From the NCBI RefSeq assembly GCF_030272615.1, contig NC_081405.1, positions 609,012,677 to 609,076,676 of the forward strand: a DNA stretch of 64,000 bases. The letters run 5' to 3'. The stretch comes from Cryptomeria japonica. Lineage: Eukaryota; Streptophyta; Pinopsida; Cupressales; Cupressaceae. Under the pieces are notes generated by a model. It had not been told where the DNA came from, did no database searches, and saw nothing but the letters and a program-made list of their open reading frames with translations. The position numbers and the translations under genes are program-made. Positions 11,046 through 23,157 of this stretch are shown here, piece by piece (position 1 is the stretch's first letter; each line of letters begins with the position of its first letter).

Positions 11046-11480
11046 TACCCTTGGTGTTAGGGGAAACATGGATTCTGGATGGGACCAATAATAGAGTAGA
11101 AGCCAAGGCATTATTATTTGGGCTTCAAATAGATACAAATCCTGGCTTAAAAAATTTGATCATACAACGGGATTCAATGAACATTGTAGTTGCACTAAAA
11201 AAATTGAAGTCTCCAACTGGAATATCATGTATATTCTTTAGGAGGCTTGGAGCCCATTGGAGTAGCTAAAGGACTACCAAAATTCCATTGTAATAAAGAA
11301 GCCAACATGTTGGTGGATGTGTTGGCCAACGAAGATTCCCTCTTGGGTGAAGATGAAATAATATTCAATAAGGACTATTTCATGTTGTATAATGAGCTAG
11401 CAACAACTATGGGTCATGATGCCCCCCTAGTTATATTCTTATGTGTTTTTTATCTTGCAAATTTTGCAACAACCTTGTGA
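11046..11480 (+). pseudogene. LINE-type RNase H domain fragment
   Basis: The first frame (from about 11051) contains NNRVEAKALLFGL and IIQRDSMNIVVALK, matching the central part of the plant LINE-associated RNase H (RVT_3 type) with the catalytic Glu in VEAKAL. After a shift near 11245 the second frame contains NKEANMLVDVLANE, the usual end of the same domain (REANMVADALAN-like). In typical copies the Asp in the middle motif follows Gly; here it follows Arg. The fragment is the 3' end of a non-LTR element, plus strand, with no RT upstream, so it is 5'-truncated. Confidence 0.75.
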
Positions 11481-12087
11481 CATCACTTTGTGGTTTTATT
11501 GCCTATGATGAAATGTGTGTAATCCTCAGTTAGCAGTAGATTTTAATGGTCATTTAATTAAATTTTGTTTATCAGCTAGCTGTCTTTGTTTGGTTAAGTA
11601 TAAATCTCCTCTCCTGAAGTGTTATACTTAGGAATGTGAGGACCATGATGATTTTGTATAAGAAAGTTAGGGTGGCTTTTTCACTGTACCCAAATGGCCT
11701 AATTTATCATTTCAATATCTATTTACACGTGTGATTTATTGCATATGTATTACCACTATCTATAAAAATCTATGTGATGGATAGGACTTTTGGTTATAAA
11801 TAAGAGGCGTGTCTTATTCCATTGTGCACAATTGGTAAAATTAAAAGTGGGTGTCATCTAGGAGGTCAAATCATGGAGTCTAAGCTACTCAATCATAGGC
11901 TTTCAATTTATTTCAATCGGTGGGAGTTTCCTACCTCTGGTTCATTCAATACAAAGCACTTAAATTGTGTTTTCAAGTAGGACTACTGGAATGTGCAAAG
12001 AGCCATTATCACAATGGTTGGGGAAGAGCTATTGTCTCCATCTTTCTTTCTAATAGTTTTTACATATTGCATAATTATGTGTTATTT
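11481..12087. other. Spacer with possible LINE 3' tail, no gene seen
   Basis: Presumably the 3' untranslated remainder of the RNase H fragment followed by unrecognised sequence. A stretch near 11826-11875 vaguely resembles tRNA-derived SINE wording but lacks a clear B box. Confidence 0.4.
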
Positions 12088-12270
12088 CTTCAAATTGCAA
12101 TTCAATTTGTCAAAGATGATTTCATTTTTTAGGAAGATTTGGATAGGGCTGTTAAAAAGTATGATCTTTTATGGGTTATTGCTTCAAATTGCAATTCAAT
12201 TTGTCAAAGATGATTTCCATTTTGAGGAAGATTTGGATAGGATTGTTAAAAAGTATGATCATTTTTAAGG
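12088..12270. repeat. Tandem duplication, 94-bp period, two copies
   Basis: cttcaaattgcaattcaatt starts near 12088 and again near 12182, followed in both by gtcaaagatgattt, aggaagatttggatagg and gttaaaaagtatgatc. The downstream copy differs by a few bases. Confidence 0.9.
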
Positions 12271-13549
12271 AAAGGGCTTGGTAGGTGAATTTTCCCTACA
12301 AAACATCTTATAAAGAAGCAAATGTATGTTAAAATCTATGAGGCCATGAAGTTTAGTTTTGTTTGAAAAAGAATTGGGGCTCTTTATGAAAATCATTTCC
12401 CCTACTATTATAGGTTAGTTTGCTAAAAATCTTTGTGCTCTTCATTGGTTGACTCTCCATAAAGCACACACATAGAAGTTGATTCATCAACATATTGAGG
12501 AAGAGGCTAGGGCTAAGCGTAAAGATTTCTATGTGGGATACCACTTCAAATACAAAGAGGGTGTAGAGAATAGACTACACAATGAATAAATGGGGGAAAA
12601 TTCTCCAAAAATATAACTATGTTATCTATATTTTTGGGGTTTTCTAGATATGTTTCTTTTTTTTTGTATATGTTAGTGGTTAAGGTTCAGAAATGGATTC
12701 TCCCATGGTGGTTGTAGTATGCTTTCATATGTTTATCTTGGTATATGGCATTTTGTGGTTGGGTAGGGTTTCTAGTTGGTGGTTTCTATCCAAAGTATAG
12801 GACTTCTTTTGTACCTACTTTTGAATGGCTTTAATTATCCTAAAACTTCCAATTACTTTATTATATTAATATATATTTTAGGTTATATGTATGCACCTTT
12901 TATTTATTTTTAAATGTAAAAGTCAACTATGTTTCTACATATTTGTTTTAATTATTTTTAAGGCCATGGGGATATCTTATAAAATAGATTTTGTATGGTC
13001 ATACAAGTAAAGTATAATTAATAGAGGTATAGGTCGTAGTATTAACTATGCATAGTTAACATGAAAAATAAAGTTTGTTAATTCATTAGTGATATAAAAT
13101 GAGGTCTATGATAATTTAATAAACTAAAAAAGTGAATTTCTAACTAACCAAGATAGTGCACCAACCATATTAGTACATTTTTTCCCTCCCTAGTCAACTT
13201 CTTGTTGTAGCCTCTAAGGTCGATGAAGATGATGTCAAGGTAATCTTACTAAGTAGTATGCCTTCATTTTTTTACCATATTGTTTTTAGTTTGAACCAAA
13301 TGAATCCTAGTTGGAAATATATGATTTCTTCTTTGATTGATGAAGGAAGTAGAGTTAGTGAAAATTATTTAATTATTGAAGAAACTTCTCTTCTCACTAA
13401 AAATAATTTTAACATTTCAACAAGGAAATAATTAAAATGCTCTTATGAAATTTTCTGGAAAAAAAAACACACAATCGAATCCAGAAAAATTTCATAAGAA
13501 TATAAAATGTATTGTGGAAATATCATAGCTTTAATTAAAATGCTATTGT
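12271..13549. other. Spacer with faint decayed coding traces
   Basis: Around 12416-12556 one plus-strand reading contains KNLCALHWLTLHKAHT and EEEARAKRKDFYVGYHFKYKEGVENR, broken by a stop. It looks like a relic of a real protein of unrecognised family. The rest is AT-rich with nothing identifiable. Confidence 0.3.
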
Positions 13550-13646
13550 AAAATGAATCATACAATTGTAAAATGAATTCTTGTTGGGGAGTGTTGTAAT
13601 AAAGGGAATAAAATAAATTCTATAGAAATAGATTAAGTTTAATTTA
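13550..13646. repeat. Direct repeat, copy A
   Basis: Begins tcatacaattgtaaaatgaatt and runs through ggggagtgttgtaataaaggg and ttaagtttaatttatgct. Nearly the same sequence returns at 13826-13920. Confidence 0.8.
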
Positions 13647-13683
13647 TGCTCAGCTTCTAGTGAATTTGTTGCCGATGGACAGC
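13647..13683. repeat. Short inverted repeat, left arm
   Basis: A 37-base segment starting TGCTCAGCTTCTAG and ending GATGGACAGC. Its reverse complement returns at 13952-13988 with a few mismatches, so the two arms face each other across about 270 bp. Confidence 0.75.
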
Positions 13684-13825
13684 TGGACTCTCTTTTCAAT
13701 AAATAAATGTTAGTGGAGTTTCATTGATTACATTTTAAAGTTAATGGGGAGATGAATAAGATTCTTCTTGTGACTCTGGGTGTGCATAGTCAGGGAGATT
13801 TGTCTCCCTTTTATATACCGGTCGA

Positions 13826-13920
13826 ATCATACAATTGTAAAATGAATTCCTGTCGGGGAGTTTTGTAATAAAGGGAATAAAATAAATTTTCTAGAAATAG
13901 GTTAAGTTTAATTTATGCTG
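13826..13920. repeat. Direct repeat, copy B
   Basis: Second copy of the 13550-13646 block (tcatacaattgtaaaatgaa ... ttaagtttaatttatgct). It lies between the arms of the short inverted repeat. Confidence 0.8.
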
Positions 13921-13951
13921 AAGTAATTGATTACTTAGTATTCTTAGTTAT

Positions 13952-13988
13952 GTTGTCCATCGGCAAGAAATTCTCTAGAAGTTGAGCA
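13952..13988. repeat. Short inverted repeat, right arm
   Basis: Reverse complement of 13647-13683 apart from a few mismatches, ending TTGAGCA. It could be a terminal inverted repeat of a small element or a rearranged LTR piece. Confidence 0.75.
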
Positions 13989-15004
13989 TTCATTACACCT
14001 ATTTGCTAGTTATGCAAACGTTCATCTATTTTATTAACAAACAATTCCACCTATCTCAGAAATATTAAGAAACAATTATTATTTTTAACTAAAAAATATT
14101 CTAATTATAACAAGGGATACAATGCCACGGGGCTTCAAGGTTAGACAATATTATATCATGTAAAATCATATTGGGGGATTTAAGATCTAAAAAATGTGGG
14201 TGCAATATATTGCCTATTGGTGAAAACAAGGGGGTTTTTAATTCCGACTATGAAAAAATACAATATTTGGTGAAAATAGGGGGGCTTTTAATTCAGGATG
14301 TGTATTGGGAGGGGGTGACAAAAAAGGAGTTTAGCTCAATATTATTTGAAAATAGGGGGATTCTTTAGTATGCCATGAACACATGTGCTATAACCTAAGG
14401 TCACTAAGTGAAGCCCCCGTGTACAATGCTTCAAGTTTCTATCAATAGTCTAGTTAGTTGAGAGTTAAAAACAAATTTTTTTTTGATTAGTTTAGAGATA
14501 GAGGGAGAAAGAGTGGGAGAACAAGAAGGTGACAAAAACAAGTACTAACCACAAACTACAACTGCATCATAGATATGGTTTTGATGAATGTCAATAATCA
14601 AAAGCCTAAACCATACTAAAGAAATAAGAGTGGAGTAGTGATTAACATAAATCACAAATTTAGGTAATAATCAAATATATATAAATGAAAACCAAGGGTT
14701 AAATTGCTAGTGGATAGGATGGGTGGAAGTAAGGCTACTCTATAAGCTACGAGAACCCTAGAAATAGATACATATATGAAATGAAGAAATAAAACCCTAA
14801 CCAAATCTTGGAGAGAAGGTAAAGAAGAAATAAATAAATACAAAACCCTAACATAGAATAAATAAACCTTAGGGCCAAAGGCTATGTGTTGACATATGAC
14901 ATATTAGGTCCACCAATTTATGTAAAAAAATAATTCTTTACATTGAATAATATAAACTAATTAAATAAATACAATCTATAATCACAATTAATCTAGATTT
15001 AGTT
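13989..15004. other. Spacer, no gene seen
   Basis: Contains imperfect repeats of a ggtgaaaa(c/t)a(g)ggggg(c/t)tttt-aattc motif between 14215 and 14300, but no domain. The ORF at 14171-14368 has no recognisable protein character. Confidence 0.5.
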
Positions 15005-15067
15005 TTTTGAAAAGAAGGGTAAAAATTTATTCAAAATAAAGCAAAAAATACAACAACAAGAAGAATA

Positions 15068-15277
15068 TTACATATTTCTATCCTCCATAATTATCTTTTC
15101 CAAATTCTCTGAATAATTTGGAGGTAGAAACCTCCAATCCACAACATTCCAGCCCACACCATCCTTAGAAGCCCATTTATCCATAAAAACCACCACCTTG
15201 TTCCATTCCCTCAAAATATGACGAAAAGAGATCGAATCAAAGAAGCTGCAAAGATACAAAATCTGACTAGCCACCAA
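15068..15277 (-). pseudogene. LINE RNase H, C-terminal part
   Basis: Contains SFRHILREWNKVVVFMDKWAS, matching the end of the plant LINE RNase H where REXN...AD..A is usual. Here the final Asp-Xaa-Leu-Ala is changed. It follows the N-terminal half at 15424-15690 after a frame break. The ORF ends 60 bases before the LINE's 3' tail. Confidence 0.7.
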
Positions 15278-15423
15278 AGCAAGTTGCTAGTTAATCGTAT
15301 CCAACCTTCGATCAATAAAAAATCCACAATAATTTGAGAATCGGACTCACAAAAAATTCCTTGAAACCAAGGGAACATCCTCTCTCAACAACTTGTAAAA
15401 TAGCAAGAGCACCCATCAAATTA

Positions 15424-15690
15424 TTAGAGTGCTACCTTTATAAATAGACAAAATGAACACCACTTCGCTATCACTATCCCTCCTTGCCAAATCCCAACAT
15501 GACCAGGATTCCCACGAGAAGACCCATGAGTATTAATTTTAAACTCCTCTCCAGAAGGAGGAAACCATCTTCCTTCCCAATGAATCTTTTGTTTTGCAAG
15601 TCGAGGTCTTTTTCCATCCATGAGGGCCCCACTACTTTCGCCTAACTTCAAATTCTTAAAAATATCATGATCACTAGCATCAAGCACCAT
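15424..15690 (-). pseudogene. LINE RNase H, N-terminal part
   Basis: WFPPSGEEFKINTHGSSRGN then PGHVGI is the opening of the RVT_3-type RNase H. The first catalytic Asp of the usual NTDGSS is His here (NTHGSS), so the enzyme would be inactive. The upstream part (HDIFKNLKLGESSGAL) is the variable linker between RT and RNase H. Confidence 0.8.
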
Positions 15691-17010
15691 AGAAAAGTCA
15701 CAATTTACAGAGATAGTTTCCTAAGGTCTACTAACAAATTTCTTTCACACATGAGCCTCTCCCAAATTTCTTTCTTGAAATATTCTATGATTCATTTCCA
15801 GCCAAAGATTATAAAGAATCAGAGTAGGACCAATAATCCAAACAACCTGAAGAAAGGGGATTTTAGGCAAAGGTCTTTCGAAGCTTTCCCAAAATTTCAT
15901 TATCAAGGTATCTTGAACACAAGAGTGACCCCACACCCCCCACCACCAATGCCAAATCCCTCTAGCATACTAGCATTGAAAGAAAATATGAGAAGAACTT
16001 TCCTCACTATTATAGAAAAGAACATAGATATAAGTTCCATGAAAGCCCCTCTTTCATAATTTCTCCTAGGTGAGACACTTATCTTGAGCTAATGACTAGA
16101 AGAAAAAATTACATTTTGACCAACAAATTTTATTCCAAACTTGCTTTCACCAAGGTATGCCAGCCTAACCATGAAGCTTTATATCCAACCCTAGATAGCC
16201 CGGAGCAACAAAGAATGTTCCTTTAGGTTCTGGACCCTAGGTAATAGTATCTCTCCATTTAAGAGAGTTGTGGAGTCTACTTGATAGGATCTTAGCAAGC
16301 TCTTGTTGATCTTCCACATTGCCTCCACCTGGCCACTCCTGATTATCCTTCCAATAAGCAACCTCCAAGTGACCCATTATCTTGATAGTAGTATAATTCT
16401 CAACATTTATCTAACTAGCTTCGACAAAAGTATGATAAAGAGGCTTAGATGAGGAAAATCAGCACAATAGGGGGATGGCCATCCAAAGAATCGAGCTAGA
16501 AAAGTGCATCAAAACCCTTATTACAAATCTATAACTATCTTTAATAATATTTTCTCCTCGTTTGAGTAATATTGAAAATCATAGAGCCCTTTCCTGTTAG
16601 GCCATACCTAGGCACATTTGAGCAAGCTGCCCCATAAAGATAATTATGATAGATAATCCTAGCCTATTCTTGATCTTGACATGTTTACCATCACCAAAAG
16701 TAGCTTAGCAGCTAGCACCTGACCAATTATACTAGTCGGTCGAAGACCAAGACCACTCTCCTCCTTTGCCTTGGTTAAAGACCAACACCACATAGAATCC
16801 CATTTAACCAAACTCCACTTTGAGGAGAGAAGATCTTACCAGACCATAAAAACTAATGATAAAGACCATCAAAATATTTAACAAAATAGGCAGGAGCACC
16901 TTGAACAAAGTATCTATAAATAGGCAAAGTCTGAACTATAGACTTTAAAAGAGTCACTCTCCCAACAGCTGAAGGCCATCTACAAGTCCAATGACTAAAT
17001 TTCCTATGTC

Positions 17011-17832
17011 CTACCTCTATTTTTGTGCATGATTAATTTTTCCATAATTTCGTTTAAGGAAAAATAAAGTACATTGAAGTCATCATTATCTTGTTATAAA
17101 TCCCTCCTTTTTTGAGCTTTGTATGTCAAAGTGTCCTTCTTGAACTTCTGACTTGAACTTGTGTGTTTTTCATTGATTTATTAGTTCAAGGTTCATCCTA
17201 TGTATGTATGTGTCGATTCGTTGTTAAAGTAAAATTTGAAGTGTGCAGGAGAATTTTCAACAATGAATGAACTTGTACCATTGAACCCTTTATAACGGTT
17301 TAGAGGTTTGTAAGTTCAAAGTTCATGGAGTGAATAAATGAATGACAGGTGGTAGTGAATGAAAAGAAAGTACGAGGATAAAGGGGAATATTTTGGGAAT
17401 CGTGGAAACTTTAAAATTTGAAAAATAAAAAGTTTCCATAAACGGGAAGTAATCAATATATGATAGGTGCCTTGAGTTGGGTCATTTGTAATCAATGCAA
17501 GTGTCGGAATTATGTCATTTCAACATAAACTCAGCATGAGTGGATTTGATGTTTGAAGTATGTTTCTCATAAAGCCATGTTTTAATGTTTTTTTGACTTC
17601 AAACGATTTTTTTTTTCATTGAGAAGCTAAAATTAAAAAGATAAGAGTTTATTACTGAAGGTAATTAGCTCTATTCTTCAAGCTTAGCAAGAATTTGATT
17701 GTATGAAAAGTGAGTTACCAAATTTCCTTCCGCCCCTATAATTTCTTTGTCTCAGAAGAAAATGGATTTAATTTCCTCCTTTTGGTTTAGTAGGGTATAT
17801 CTTTTTAGTTTTTGTTTATACAAGTCACCACG
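17011..17832. other. Spacer, no gene seen
   Basis: AT-rich with stops in all frames and no repeat boundary identified. It leads into the first piece of the split ORF. Confidence 0.5.
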
Positions 17833-18170
17833 ATGAGGCATGTGTGTCCCAAATTACGGACAAGTTCTAGTCTTGTATATTCCCTACTAGAATTTGGGGA
17901 TACTTCATTAGCTCAGGAAAACCTAGAAGATTTCTTAGAGAGAGATAAAACCCAAAAGACTCCGAAATGATGGAGAAAATTATTGTAAACAATGGACTTA
18001 TAGAAGTTGTCACTTTTCCTACAGCTATGCAATGTCCTGAATTAGTGTTGGAATGCATGAATAGATATGACCCAGAATCTAAATGCATTAGGTCTACAGA
18101 TGGAGGTGCATTATTGAATATGAATAGGAAAACCATAATGGATGTAATGAAAATTCCCTTGAAAGAACCC
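17833..18170 (+). pseudogene. Unrecognised ORF, fragment A (5' piece of a split frame)
   Basis: Reading starts at ATG 17833 (MRHVCPKLRTSSS), shifts near 17955, and continues from 17967 (MMEKIIVNNGLIEVVTFP) through CPELVLECMNRYDP and STDGGALLNMNRKTIMDVMK to KIPLKEP at 18170, where element 1 interrupts it. The frame resumes exactly after the right TSD at 28127. I cannot name the family. The protein-like composition and in-frame continuation over 23 kb of insertions show that this was one coding region. It may itself belong to a repeat family, since a possibly related kind of ORF lies at 60031-60774. No function is assigned. Confidence 0.6.
18166..18170. repeat. Target-site duplication AACCC, left copy (element 1)
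   Basis: AACCC abuts the LTR start TGATAGTCC and is repeated at 28122-28126 after the LTR end ACCAACA. Confidence 0.95.
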
Positions 18171-21100
18171 TGATAGTCCTAAAAATGGTTGTGCAAAAAA
18201 TATTCATGCCTTTATCAAAATATTGGTCATTATGGAGTAATTTTGCCCTCTTTTCAGGGTTCAGGGTTTGGGGTTTATGCATTTTGTTTAGTCTTTTGTT
18301 TAAAAACCCTAAACTTGTCATATTCATTCATTACATTTTTCCACTTAAGCCAAGGGTTTGTTACCATTGGTAGGGCCTTTTTTTTTTCCTAGCCATTAAG
18401 TTCATTTCGGTCGACCCCTTTGTATTTTCCTAAGATTGCATGTGAAGTTATCCTAGGTGGGTCTCATTTAATATTTTTCTGCTAGCACCTAATTTTTCCT
18501 AAATGTAAAGTTTTATAATTTTTGTTGGTGACTTTAAGGTAAAGTTCGAGCAGATCTTATGGTTCACCCAGCCCCGCAGTTGAAAGTTTAAGGAGATTAT
18601 GGATCGCGGTATCACGAGATGATGCCACGTGTCCTCGACGAAGAAGGTTAAGCTACTGGTTTGATTTTTCAAACCTTTGATGTTATTGGGTCCCAGTGGG
18701 TAAATACTAGACTACTAATGGTTCCATCAATTTACATGTGTTTCAATGGATAGTGATGTTATAATCTGGACGAAAAGGTGCTTGACTTTTAAATTGCAAA
18801 GGTTGGCGGGCACTATGGTCGCAAGGTAAAGTGCGAATCGATCCATCGGCCTTTGTAACCTTGTGAAGGAAGATGCAAGAAGGTTATAGACCACAACATC
18901 ACAAGATGATGCCACATGTCCTAGGCTGACCAAGAAGACTAGTGATGGGGCCGCTGATAGGGTTAGGCTATGAGATGACATGGCATTGCTACATCACATA
19001 TTTGATGGGTCCACAAGCCACAATGGAAGGCCAATGTCAGATTGACCATTGGTGATCATGTGATTAGCCAAGGTAAGATCTATGGCATAATTTCAAACTA
19101 AATTTAAAAAGGTAATCAAAGGTATTATTTGTCACTCGCGCGGGAAACTTAGAACAGACAGAAAGCAAGCTTGTTGACAGTGGAGCAGATAGCAACAATT
19201 TGGGACATTTGGATGCTAAATAATTCCTAAGGGACTATTTTGATGGTTTCTACTGAGCCGAGGTTTATTATACAAGAAAGGATGATGGTTTCAGAGGCAT
19301 AAGGGGCTTTGGATATCTTCTAAGTTAGAGATGAGAGATCACGAACTTCTCTTTAAAATCAGAGGTTGCTTGTTGTCAAGGATTCTAAAGAAAAAATTGT
19401 ACAATCAAGGAAGAATAAGATCAAAACAAAATCGTTCACATAAGATAAGCTTTAGTAGGAGGGAGTGGATTTGACAGGCATGACTTCTAGAGTCCATAGC
19501 TAGTAGGGTTGAGTTGAAAGTACTAGAATGATGATTTTTACATGAATGAGTACCACCAAGTGAAGCGGATTTTTATTATAAATACAATGGAGTGGTGTTT
19601 CAATTGGTAGAAGAGAAAATAAACCTCTTCATTTTCTAAGAGCGGTTTTTCATCAGTGAAGAAGAAGGTGTTTGAGCAATATCATGCATGGAGTTGATGT
19701 GTGATCTGTGATACCAGATGGGTGTTCTTTCTCCTATGTGAGTTTTATTATTGTCAGAGGGGTTGTGAAAGTGCAAAGGATTTCCAGAGGGGCTGTGAAA
19801 GACTTTTCTTATTAGGAAAGGCCATGCATAATGCATCATCTGCTTCCACTCCGCCACTAGCTGGCCCGAGGTTTGAAGAAGCAGCCCACAAGGGAATGAA
19901 AGAAGGATTTTTTTTTGGTAGGCAAACATTCATCTTTGAGATGGCATGGAAGTTGCGACCCCTTCCCAACATATTATGTTTCCCAGTAAGCTTCCCCTTT
20001 CACTTTTTTTGATCCTGGGCATAAAGGCTAGAGGTCTTCTTATAGTTTGGAGGCGACTTTACTTCTTACTGGGATCCAGCTTCCCTTCTTAGAAGGGAAA
20101 CACTCCATAGGGAAGAATGTAGTATCTCACACTCCATCCGAAGTTATCAGGGTGATAATGAGATCACTCAAGCACTTTTGTTTCTACCAATGTTCAGTTA
20201 CAAATTGTGATTCTATTTTCTCATAGGTGCTAGCATATGGATAGTTTTTGGAAGTCATAAAGAATATTTTTGTAACATAATTGCATATGGCCTTTCAGGC
20301 TTATTTGTTGAGATTAAATCTTCTGATGACATGTGTCTCACTAAGCCCATAGCTTGTTTGCTCCCTTGTTTCTATAAAAGTTATTTCAAGGCTTTGAGAG
20401 GAGGTCTAAATTCTGGTTCATGTAGGGGTTCCAAAATTTTGTTTCCTTTAGCAGGTTTTAGAATCAACTATGCAAAGTGTAGATTCTTTTGCAAAGAAAA
20501 GTAGAATGATTCTTGTGTCAGGTTTTATGTAGATTTTGAAGGACCAAATTGTATACTTCCTTATGGTAGACATAGCATGTAAATAAATAAAATCAAATTC
20601 ATGCTTATTTCTCTCCCATGTATGATTTTACTATCTTTTGAATGAAATAAATCAAGGGTTTATTTCCTTCAGTGCATTGTTATGATGTATGTGGTTTGTG
20701 TTTATGCTTTGATCCAAGGGGTTGATTAAATGCTTGAAAACAATTATAGAGTGGTAAGGCTTGTGCAGGGATTTTGATAAGTAGTTTTGGGCTTGGGTCA
20801 TAGTTAAGATGTATTGTAAGGCAATATTGTCTTAGATTAGAATGCCATCATATTATTTATGGTGTAGTTCACCTTATATTTTATGAATTCGACTCCCCAA
20901 TGGATAAGGCACCGGTCACTAGTTTGTCTAAGTCTTTATAGTCAGTCTTGTTCTCCATTCATCTATCCTTGTTATAAATTGGTTGATTATAAGAATATTT
21001 TTCATATTATGTCTATTATTGTGTGTTTCTATCTGTCGCATGCTCTAATTAGGTTGAGGATCAATGGAGGATCTGGCATCCTTGAGAATTCTCCCTTTCG

Positions 21101-21332
21101 TTGATCTCATATATGAGATCATCTACCTTGTTTTAGTGAATCTTTGAGTGTGGTGCAAAGATCATAAATTTCACTAAAGGGATCAACCTCTCGGGTTGTG
21201 CAGAGCCCAAAGCGTAGAAGGATTTGTAGAATCCTTATTAGTTTGTCAAAGTCCTTGAGGATTTTAATATTTATTTGAAGAATGAAATTGGTTTCTACTT
21301 TCTTGTAGTATAAACCCATTTGGGAACCAACA
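18171..21332 (+). repeat. Element 1, 5' LTR (3162 bp)
   Basis: Starts TGATAGTCCTAAAAA and ends GGGAACCAACA. Aligns along its whole length with 24954-28121. Inside (about 18540-18960) are two degenerate copies of a block containing aaggtaaagt, agaaggtta and atgatgccac(g/a)tgtcct. A TATA box lies at 19577-19584. The ORFs inside it are not supported. Confidence 0.95.
19577..19584 (+). promoter_or_regulatory. Candidate TATA box, element 1 5' LTR
   Basis: TATAAATA in the context TTTTATTATAAATACAATGG, conserved at the same place in the 3' LTR (26347-26354). It probably sets the U3/R boundary. Confidence 0.5.
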
Positions 21333-21335
21333 AAA

Positions 21336-21353
21336 TGGTGACTCTGGTAGGGA
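21336..21353 (+). other. Primer-binding site, element 1
   Basis: TGGTGACTCTGGTAGGGA, three bases after the LTR end. It is nearly the same as in element 2 (TGGTGACTCTGATGGGGA). This wording resembles primer sites of plant Tat/Ogre-group Ty3/gypsy elements; the exact tRNA was not verified. Confidence 0.8.
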
Positions 21354-22123
21354 ACATTGCATAGATTTTTCCAAGTCTTTCTGTGATTTGATGGTTGAGC
21401 TATGCTCCTGCGTCATAGGACCCAAATATTTTGCCTTATAGAGTCATGAGCTTGTTAAATCCATCCCTTGTCAGTTGAGTCAATTCTCATAGATGTTGCC
21501 GAAGAATCTGTTGTATTTCATCTTTCAATGCAAGTTTGTCAAGATTTGTCCCTATTTTATGATTATTTTAATACCTCACAAGTTTTGAGTGGTGACTCTA
21601 ATATATTTGTACCAGTGAGCATTATTTGAGGAAGAACTAAATAAGAAATGGAGAATTCACATAAGAGATGAAGTAGATTTGAGCTCTTGTTATGAACTAC
21701 CTTGACAAGTTGAGGATGGAATCCATATCATGTCATATGATGATAAGGAGCTATTGCAATGCTGGTTTTTGAACAAATTTGACCTGTGAAGAAATTTTAG
21801 TTTAAATTTTTGACCTCTGCAAAGACATGGTGACTACACAAAAAAACCTAATGAAGAGGTAAAGATAGTTCCAGATCTATCGATGTTATAAGCCAGAAGG
21901 TTGATTTATAGTCCTTACAACACTTCTAGGTATTTTGATTTTCATGAGTTAAATATATTTTTGTGAAAATCATATGTAGAAAATGTCTCCCTATTAAGTG
22001 AGTAAAGCACTAAGAGAGGGAATAGTAGTGATTATTTTACATACTTCTGTGATACAATTTTCAGATTTTGTATTGAGTTGGATGAAGTATGTTTTGAGAT
22101 ATGCATTGTAATATTTTAAGACT

Positions 22124-23041
22124 GTGATAAAGGAAAGAAGTAAGGAAGTGAGTGATAAGATGTATTGTTTGACTATACATCCCTATAAAATATCAAATGT
22201 AAGTGTGCAACCTCTGTCAAGTCACAGCAGAATGTTATCTATGGAAAGATATAAGCCATTTAGTTTAAATAGTATTCAACATTTCTCAAACCATGTTCCT
22301 ACTAAGGTTATGGAATGTTTACCAGAGTTCACTAGGAAAGGATCAAAATAAGCACTTCAATATTTGCAAGTGTTTTCTGACTTGATTGGATATTTTGAGA
22401 TAAGTCAAGAAGATATTCTCATAAAGTTTTTTGTTCAAACTTTGAAAGAGGATGCCAGAGATTGGTTCTCTTATCTGCAAGCATGTTCTATTTTTTCATG
22501 GGATGAACTAAAGGCAGCCTTCATGGAACAATTTGGTGAAAGAGTTGATCCAAGTTTAGTTATAAAAAGATTTGTGGATATTCAAAAGAAAGAAGATGAG
22601 TTAGTCCTTATTTTCAATCTTAGATTTGTAAGAACATTGGATGAAATTCCTAGTAGCAATAGGCTCAGTGATGCAGTGTGTTTAGTTGTTTACCTAGCTT
22701 CATTTGATGAAGAAATGAGCTATTTGTTGAGAGACAAGGACCCTAAAACCATGCATCTAGCTTATAGGACAACAATGGATATTGAGAATAACCTGAAATA
22801 TGGAATCCCTAAGGGTTATCTATTTGCAAGAATGTGTTGTCCTAAGATGTTAGATGTTGAAGAGGGGTGTGAATCAAGAGGTAAAGACCGATGTCAAAGT
22901 ATTTACACCCATGCTGATCACACTAACCATGTTATGGATTATGATCCAAATAAAAATATGATTGAAGAAAAATTGTCTCGGATAGTGGTTATTCCTCATG
23001 TTAGTGAAGAAAAGGTTGTTGAAAAATTGTGCCACAACTGA
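22124..23041 (+). pseudogene. Gag-like protein of element 1
   Basis: One frame runs from about 22124 to 23041 with a single stop near 22349-22351. The core of the plant retrotransposon Gag domain is clear: FVQTLKEDARDWFSYL, SWDELKAAFMEQFGE, KKEDELVLIFNLRFVRTLDEIP and MHLAYRTTMDIENNLKYG. It aligns with Gag of element 2 (FVQSLTEHAREWYRNL, TFL-type EFGED, ESVYEFNKRFNKVLNRIP, TIENNRKA). A zinc knuckle is not evident. Gag forms the virus-like particle, so this copy could once have supplied or joined particles of a helper element. The frame ends KLCHN-stop. Confidence 0.85.
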
Positions 23042-23157
23042 TATAGAAAGAAATAATTTCAGTTACTACACCATATGATAGTAACAGTAGTTTTTCTAGT
23101 AGAGAGATCCCACAAGAGGTTCATCTGCAGTCTTGTGTTTCAGATGAATCCAATAGC

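Larger units (their letters stand above)
15005..17010 (-). mobile_element. 5'-truncated LINE (L1-type) retrotransposon, 3' half
   Basis: Reading from 17010 downward on the minus strand: the RT thumb region (WPSAVGRVTLLKS, then QTLPIYRYF, about 16985-16905), a degenerate zf-RVT-like region, the linker with LWLEMNHRIFQERN (about 15790-15750), an RNase H domain and a 3' end TTTGAATAAATTTTTACCC typical of plant L1 tails, finishing near 15005. Frames are broken by many stops. The RT palm with its FADD motif is absent, so the copy is truncated or too decayed upstream. L1 elements copy themselves by target-primed reverse transcription; this copy is dead. Confidence 0.85.

Noticed and set aside
11826-11880. 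tRNA-derived SINE head
   Set aside because: Some wording resembles an A box, but no convincing B box, no 3' tail and no TSD.
15667-16059. 130-codon plus ORF
   Set aside because: Lies over the minus-strand LINE with recognisable RNase H and linker motifs; a shadow.
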